From: DASCOT01 sp965197275
Lineage (GTDB): Bacteria > Acidobacteriota > UBA890 > WLXD01
Length of the DNA: 64,000 bases
NCBI GenBank assembly: GCA_965197275.1
Contig: CBDAMQ010000027.1
Span: forward strand, 302,651-366,650
Direction of reading: 5' to 3'
In this document: positions 63,758 through 64,000 of the stretch, in pieces
Numbering within the stretch: the stretch's first letter is position 1
Layout: the number at the start of each line of letters is the position of its first letter
The notes under the pieces: generated by a model
Told to the model about the DNA's origin: nothing
Seen by the model: only the letters and a program-made list of their open reading frames with translations
Database searches by the model: none
Program-made: the position numbers and the translations under genes

Positions 63758-64000
63758 ATGCCCTTACCGGACTTCACCATCGGGATCGAGGAGGAGTACC
63801 AGATCATCGACCCGGAAAGCCGCGAGCTGCGCTCGTACGTGCAGGAGTTCCTCGACAAGGGACAACACATCCTGCGCGACCAGATCAAGCCCGAGTTCAT
63901 GCAGTCGCAGGTGGAGGTCGGCAGCCAAGTCTGCCGCAACATGAAGGAGGCGCGTCAGGAGATCGTCCGGCTCCGACGCACATCTGTGAGCTCGCCGATG
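63758..64000 (+). CDS. carboxylate-amine ligase (GCS2/YbdK-like), partial
   Basis: The start of a glutamate-cysteine-ligase-2 family enzyme, cut by the window edge. MPLPDFTIGIEEEYQIIDPESREL contains the GIEEEY nucleotide/Glu-site motif, and QSQVEVGSQVCRNMKEARQEIVRLRR follows. The last ten codons read TSVSSPM, while one missing base near 63977-63981 would give ICELADE, the usual continuation; this looks like another indel. YbdK-type enzymes join glutamate and cysteine weakly or amidate other acids. ATG 63758; no clear partner genes to the left. Confidence 0.85.
   Translation, partial: MPLPDFTIGIEEEYQIIDPESRELRSYVQEFLDKGQHILRDQIKPEFMQSQVEVGSQVCRNMKEARQEIVRLRRTSVSSPM

Overview
The window looks like a chromosomal segment from a high-GC, Gram-negative bacterium. 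Evidence for an outer membrane is two RND pumps with membrane-fusion proteins, several lipobox-bearing lipoproteins, a Tat-exported dipeptidase and many signal peptides. GTG and TTG starts are common and UGA is an ordinary stop, with one striking exception (below). The taxon cannot be fixed from sequence alone; the mix of Tricorn-type, M14, M16 and M61-like proteases, TPR/carboxypeptidase-regulatory proteins, bactofilin and Lys-rich proteins would suit an Acidobacteriota-, Myxococcota- or Binatota-like lineage. No rRNA, tRNA, CRISPR array, phage module or transposase gene was seen.

Layout. 1-15 kb: an ABC/HlyD export system (permease off the left edge), PLP enzymes (class V aminotransferase, ornithine aminotransferase, aromatic amino-acid decarboxylase), a PilZ protein, an ECF sigma/anti-sigma/YbjQ operon, an M14 carboxypeptidase, a P-loop ATPase and an alpha/beta hydrolase. 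15-23.2 kb: a three-gene RND efflux operon (adaptor plus two permeases, one with an unusual extra membrane insert). 23.5-30 kb: a Lys-rich histone-tail-like protein, MutM, a SelW/SelT/SelH (Rdx) family selenoprotein, bactofilin, small uncharacterised proteins and a CaiB-type CoA transferase. 30-36 kb: a heterodimeric ABC exporter, then a SCO-like lipoprotein and an M61-like metalloprotease. 36-43 kb: pentose-phosphate genes (tkt, rpiB, pgi), a LOG protein, a class V aminotransferase and a methyltransferase. 43-54 kb: a second Lys-rich protein, a polysaccharide deacetylase, an M43 metalloprotease, an HDAC-family hydrolase, a TPR protein, a dihydrolipoamide-dehydrogenase-like flavoprotein and a pair of M16 peptidases. 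54-64 kb: an amino-acid/peptide catabolic operon (M19 dipeptidase, diaminopropionate ammonia-lyase, class V aminotransferase), a DUF3500 protein, a YdeI-like protein, a hydrolase, a Tricorn-like protease and the start of a GCS2-type carboxylate-amine ligase.

Most notable. (1) At 24852-25085 (minus) an Rdx/SelW-type gene has in-frame UGA codons at both redox-motif positions (UxxU), followed at a suitable distance by a perfect bacterial-SECIS-like hairpin; conventional gene calling misses it. (2) Three small minus-strand proteins (13.4, 25.2 and 27.6 kb) are diverged members of one uncharacterised family. (3) Two copies of a ~280-290 bp palindromic MITE-like element are present, one inserted at the CTAG centre of a perfect palindrome between convergent genes. 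(4) Both Lys-rich genes carry an internal acidic block created by compensating frame shifts. (5) Two symmetrical or helically phased motif arrays occur upstream of genes.

Caution: at least seven further genes carry single-base frameshifts, several visibly in short G/C runs. This pattern suggests uncorrected long-read indels as much as real decay, and it limits confidence in any claim that depends on frame.
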